A stretch of 64,000 nucleotides of DNA, from the NCBI GenBank assembly GCA_963920665.1, contig OY987264.1:31848906-31912905 (forward strand), written 5' to 3'. The translations under genes and the position numbers were made by a program. The stretch comes from Straminergon stramineum (Eukaryota; Streptophyta; Bryopsida; Hypnales; Calliergonaceae). Shown one piece after another: positions 60,011 through 64,000 of the stretch (the stretch's first letter is position 1; each line of letters begins with the position of its first letter). A model generated the notes under the pieces. It did not search any database. It was not told where the DNA came from and was given only the letters and a program-made list of their open reading frames with translations.

Positions 60011-62389
60011 TTTAGCAACCCTGATATAAATTACAAGACTTATTGCATAAAATATAGTTGTGACTTTGGCCCTAGTATATAACATTCTTAACCTTGGCTT
60101 TCCTAGCCCACCCATGAATTAAGAAGGTAGCTTGATACTTGGTTGGATTCTTGGCTAACAATTTATGTTAAGACCCCAACCAATGAAAACATTGATATTA
60201 AATTATAAAATTAAAAGGTAGTAGAATAATACTTGGGATACCTAGATTGTCAATTGTTGTAAGGAAGGGAAAGGGACCCCCTCACAAGCAGTTAACTCTA
60301 CAAAATATCCATGTGGACAATAAGTGTGTAATGGATGATAAAGAATCTCTTTATGTAAGACAAAAGAATCTCTTTGGAATTTTGTGTGAAAAGGGGAGGT
60401 CTTGCACAATTGTGTGACCTTCAATGCAATCTCTTGGTGTTTTTTTATGCAAATGATTCATAATATTGCCACTATGCCTTGCCAACAACCCTGGCAATGC
60501 CACTCTAGGCTTGTTGATCTTGTTTAAACACAATAAGAAATCCATGTTTTTGGTTGTGTTTGACCACTAACGCATGATGTCCGACAAAACATGACGATGT
60601 CAAAGGGCAACTAGCCCAAGAAGGTAGATTTTTGTAGATATTGGGGAGAACATTGGCACATTACTATAAAACTAAGTTGATGTTATGATTGACATTGATG
60701 TTTTATTTGACATGATTGAAGACATGTTGATGGTTTTTGAAATGCCAAAAATTCGAAGACTGCCATGTCAACAAATAGACCCATTTTGACTATAGATAGG
60801 TCAATAAAAATTACTATGGTCTATGGTAAAAAGTTGATCATATGTAAAAAATTTAGGGGAAGGGCAGCCACATGGCATGCCCTACCAAAAAAAGGAAATG
60901 GATGGATTTACACCATGGATGAAAAAAAGATGATATTTATACAAGTGGGTGGTCGAAAGTGAAACAAACAATATGGGATATGTAAAATAAGAATTGTGTT
61001 CAATGTAAAATGTCTAAAACAACATCCAAATGTCTAAAACAATGTTTAGATGTTTGAAATAGTGTTGAGATGTACAATGGTCAAGTTCCCTTATTCTAGT
61101 TATTCTATATCTTTTGTCTCACCATGGATAGACAATGAATATAAATATGACTTTTGTTATCTTCATTTGCACTAACTTTTTCCTTCATTTTGCCATCAAA
61201 ACTTCTCTTGATGGTAGATGGTAAGTTTTCTTCAATACTTGTTGAATTCACAAAATTTTGTTTATTCATTTTATTTTATTTTTAATCATTATTTTTTATT
61301 GATCTTGCTTGACAGGTATAATATGCACAAATTGATGTCTCAAAAAACAACTAGACATCTAATTTGAAAAAGCAAAATTAAAAATTTCAAATGACATAAA
61401 AATGTGCTAACTAGGCATGTCATGTCATAGATGAGCTGGATGAAAAAGAATCACACATGGCTCTCCTCACCTACGTGGTGCTTACATGGTGTCCATGTGC
61501 TGCATTGTAGGGATCTTGGAAGACAATGTTTTTTGTAATGTTAGAAAAAAACAAGCTAAAATCAAGCATGTCTTTCTAGATTTTACCATGTTTTTGGCCT
61601 ATCCATTATAATGAATTTTAGGTGACATCAACGCTGATCTCTTCCATGTCAAATTGAACATCCTTTCATGTTTTCTACAACATCCAAAAAAACTTGGGTT
61701 TCTTATAGAGAAAGGAAAATGGCTCTACACTAGCACCCCTTCACAATAGAAGTTGTAGTGTTCCTCCCATCACTCCTACACTTACTCAACAATAGAGGAC
61801 CTTTGAAGCGGGAAATTTGCACTCACACTAACTTGGTCAACTTTGACTATAGCCTTAAAAGAAGACATGGAGGCTAGTGAAAGGTGTCAAGTAGAAATGG
61901 CAAAAGTATTTAGCAAGAACTTGAAGGGGTGGTTGGTGGGAAGCATCAAGTTTTGAGTGCACTGCTACATCTCACAAGGTAGTGAGTGCCTTGCCACTCC
62001 TCGATGTCATGGTTGAATGGAGTGCAATTGGTGGCGATGCTATCACATGGTACCCAAAATGATGATATCCACAAAGACCAAATTGGAGTTCCATGGTTAA
62101 CCCTTAGACTGGGCCACAATCATTTTTTGGTCAATGAATGACAAAGAATCTCTCCATGTATGACAAAAGTGCAACTATTCATCTTCCAAATTTTGTGTGA
62201 AAAGGGGACGTCTTCTACAATAGTTTGACTTCCAATGAGTGCTTTCCCATTTTTTTAATCCAACAATTCCCACGATACCAAAACATATGATTCCCATGGT
62301 AACTAACTCATCTTTTAACTCTTAAACTATGGTTGGTGAATGTGGAAATCATCCCTTTTGGAACCTTGTGACATTCTCTACTTTCAAAT
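60011..62389. other. No gene seen
   Basis: AT-rich repeats, including the dispersed unit with TTTTGTGTGAAAAGGGGAGG near 60385 and 62198 that is also seen near 17195. No ORF exceeds 70 codons and no domain is recognised. Confidence 0.5.
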
Positions 62390-62394
62390 ATATA

Positions 62395-62590
62395 TATATG
62401 AGTCTAACGTGGCACTTCTAGTGCCACATCAACACCACGTCAGATTGATTGTTTTTTCATGTTTTTCATTTTTCAGAAAAATTATTTTTTATTTTCTTTG
62501 TATTTGCACCACAAGGGTGTTGGAAATCTAAAACTCATAGCCTTCCCTTGACCTCAGAAATTTTCCTAATGGAACATCTCTCCTTTCTAC
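62395..62590 (-). mobile_element. Partial second copy of the 59700-60010 MITE
   Basis: Read in inverse it gives the strings of 59700-60000, with CTAGTGCCACATCAACACCA near its start and AACTCATAGCCTTCCCTTGA near its end. It appears truncated against the first copy. Confidence 0.5.
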
Positions 62591-62626
62591 CCCTAATTCC
62601 AATGATGAATAGTTGCACTTCTATAA

Positions 62627-62843
62627 ACCCCCATTGCATCAATATTGTTGCACTATTGTTGCAATTGGGTAACAATCCAATATTGAAATTTTATTGTTGC
62701 AATACTGCAAATAGTATTACAACAATACATTTTCAATAGGTACATTGAAAATGTATTGTTGTAATACTATTTGCAGTATTGCAACAATAAAATTTCAATC
62801 TTGGACTATTACCCCATTGCAATAGTACCGATGTAACAGGGGG
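62627..62843. mobile_element. Foldback element with 56-base perfect arms
   Basis: 62682-62737 and 62744-62799 are exact reverse complements over all 56 bases, around a six-base spacer AGGTAC. Beyond them the arms continue imperfectly to about 62630 and 62840 (CCCCCATTGC against the inverse of GTAACAGGGGG). A transcript would form a hairpin of about 100 base pairs. No coding content. Confidence 0.85.
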
Positions 62844-62915
62844 CTTTTTCCCAATGTGCACAAAAATTCCTTGACATTCATTGGACAAAAAAACATCCGC
62901 CACATTGTTTATGGG

Positions 62916-63165
62916 TTAACCCCTCAAGGCCCAAGGAGCCTACTTTGGGCCTCTCACCTATTCAACAACTCAAAGTTAGAACTTCATTTTCCTACATTCT
63001 AAGAAATATATCTAGGTGAATTTCATATTTTGATGTTCATATTGAACGGGGAAGTTCAAAAGTACAATTGATATCATGTAATAAGCTTGGTGTACCATGC
63101 ATATTGTCAATCAAAGTTCAAACTTGTGAAAAAGTGTAGAAAATGCTTGGGCCTTGAGGGGTTAA
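62916..63165. mobile_element. TTAA-ended TIR element, family D, copy 2
   Basis: The ends are TTAACCCCTCAAGGCCCAAG and CTTGGGCCTTGAGGGGTTAA, a perfect 20-base inverted repeat. It is nearly identical in layout to 24244-24495. Its right TTAA is shared with the element that follows. Confidence 0.85.
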
Positions 63166-63425
63166 GAGGCAGGACGTTAAATCGTCCATTCAAACTGGGT
63201 CCCATAGGGGCATTTTGTGTTTTTTTTGGGGTAAAAGTAAAAACTGAACCCTATTTTGAGCCATGTCTAGGGTATGTTCTAGACCTCTCCTAGCTAATTT
63301 GGGGTCTGTGATTGCAATTATGAATTCAGAATTTGCAAAAAATAAAAAGTTCCTGCGTTTTCCCCAATGTAAATCTGCCCCTGCAGGGCCCAGTTCGAAT
63401 GGACGATTTAACGTCCTCCGGTTAA
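63162..63425. mobile_element. TTAA-ended element with long TIRs, family E-related
   Basis: The left reads GGACGTTAAATCGTCCATTC and the right GAATGGACGATTTAACGTCC, part of an inverted repeat of roughly 50 bases. TTAA is at both outer edges. The interior matches the family E element at 9032-9863 (TGATTGCAATTATGAATTC), although the terminal sequences differ. Confidence 0.75.
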
Positions 63426-64000
63426 GAGTGAAGGATATATGTTATGTGACGAAGCCAATATGGTCATAACCATGGCTGTTGTGCAGGAGCAACCTTGGGG
63501 AGAGACAAGTCAGAAAACACGTGGCGGCACATCTGACGGCTCCCCTCCCCCGACCCCAACCCCCCTCAGTATGTGCCCAGCTCCACTCTGGCCACGTTAG
63601 ACCCCATTTTTAAATTAAATTTTTTTGACCCCCTAGCAGCTTTTTAGAGCTGGTGTGCCTACAGTACTGTAGTGTTTTTCAGGGGATAAGTTACTAACTT
63701 AAGGTACGTTCCCACTTGGCATTACGATCGAATTTTTTCAGCTGTAAATGATAGTGCGTTCCCACCTGAGTGCTCCACTAGCTACCAAACCTACTTGGCA
63801 GCCAAGGTGGCATCAACTTGAGAGCACTCCTACGACAATTTAACACCTCTCTATCGATGACCCACCACAACGAAAGTAGTTCGTAATAACAACTTTAAAA
63901 TATTCAGAAACATTAGAGGGGATTTGAGGCCTCGGGAGGGCCGTTTCAAACCTGTTCCCTTACTTGTTCCCTGTGCAGTCTAGGAACGGTTGAATGCTGT
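63426..64000. other. GC-richer end of the window, no gene recognised
   Basis: It contains ACGTGGCGG and a C-rich stretch near 63540-63565. The phrase GCGTTCCCACCTGAG repeats GTACGTTCCCACTTGG from about 55 bases upstream. It may be the edge of the next gene's regulatory region, but nothing confirms this. Confidence 0.35.

Overview
The window is nuclear DNA of a plant-type (streptophyte) genome. It holds spliced genes with GT-AG introns, two intronless GRAS regulators and a chloroplast-type DEG protease, set in long AT-rich tracts packed with decayed miniature transposons. I cannot name the species. A non-seed land plant or close algal relative is possible, but nothing in the window settles it.

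Layout. 1-2.5 kb: the last six exons of a DEG8-type lumenal protease (+ strand, 5' part outside the window). 2.5-34 kb: gene-poor DNA with a likely solo LTR, many terminal-inverted-repeat (TIR) elements, often nested, plus mini- and microsatellites. 34-36.7 kb: candidate exons of an unrecognised minus-strand gene. 37.25-39.1 kb: GRAS gene 1 (+). 40.2-46.3 kb: an 18-exon HEAT-repeat gene resembling protein phosphatase 4 regulatory subunit 1 (minus), convergent with GRAS gene 1. 49.0-50.95 kb: GRAS gene 2 (minus). 51-64 kb: gene-poor repeat DNA again.

The genes do not form an obvious pathway. The compact 34-51 kb island is gene-rich and GC-richer than its surroundings. The most unusual content is in the repeats. 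One set has TTAA at both ends and TIRs starting CCCCTAAAGGACC, which suggests piggyBac-like non-autonomous elements; twice, two of them abut on a single shared TTAA. A second set has TIRs starting AGGTA flanked by TA, and several copies sit inside other repeats so that filled and empty target sites can be compared. There is also a foldback with two identical 56-base arms. I saw no CRISPR array, rRNA or tRNA gene, and no autonomous transposase.
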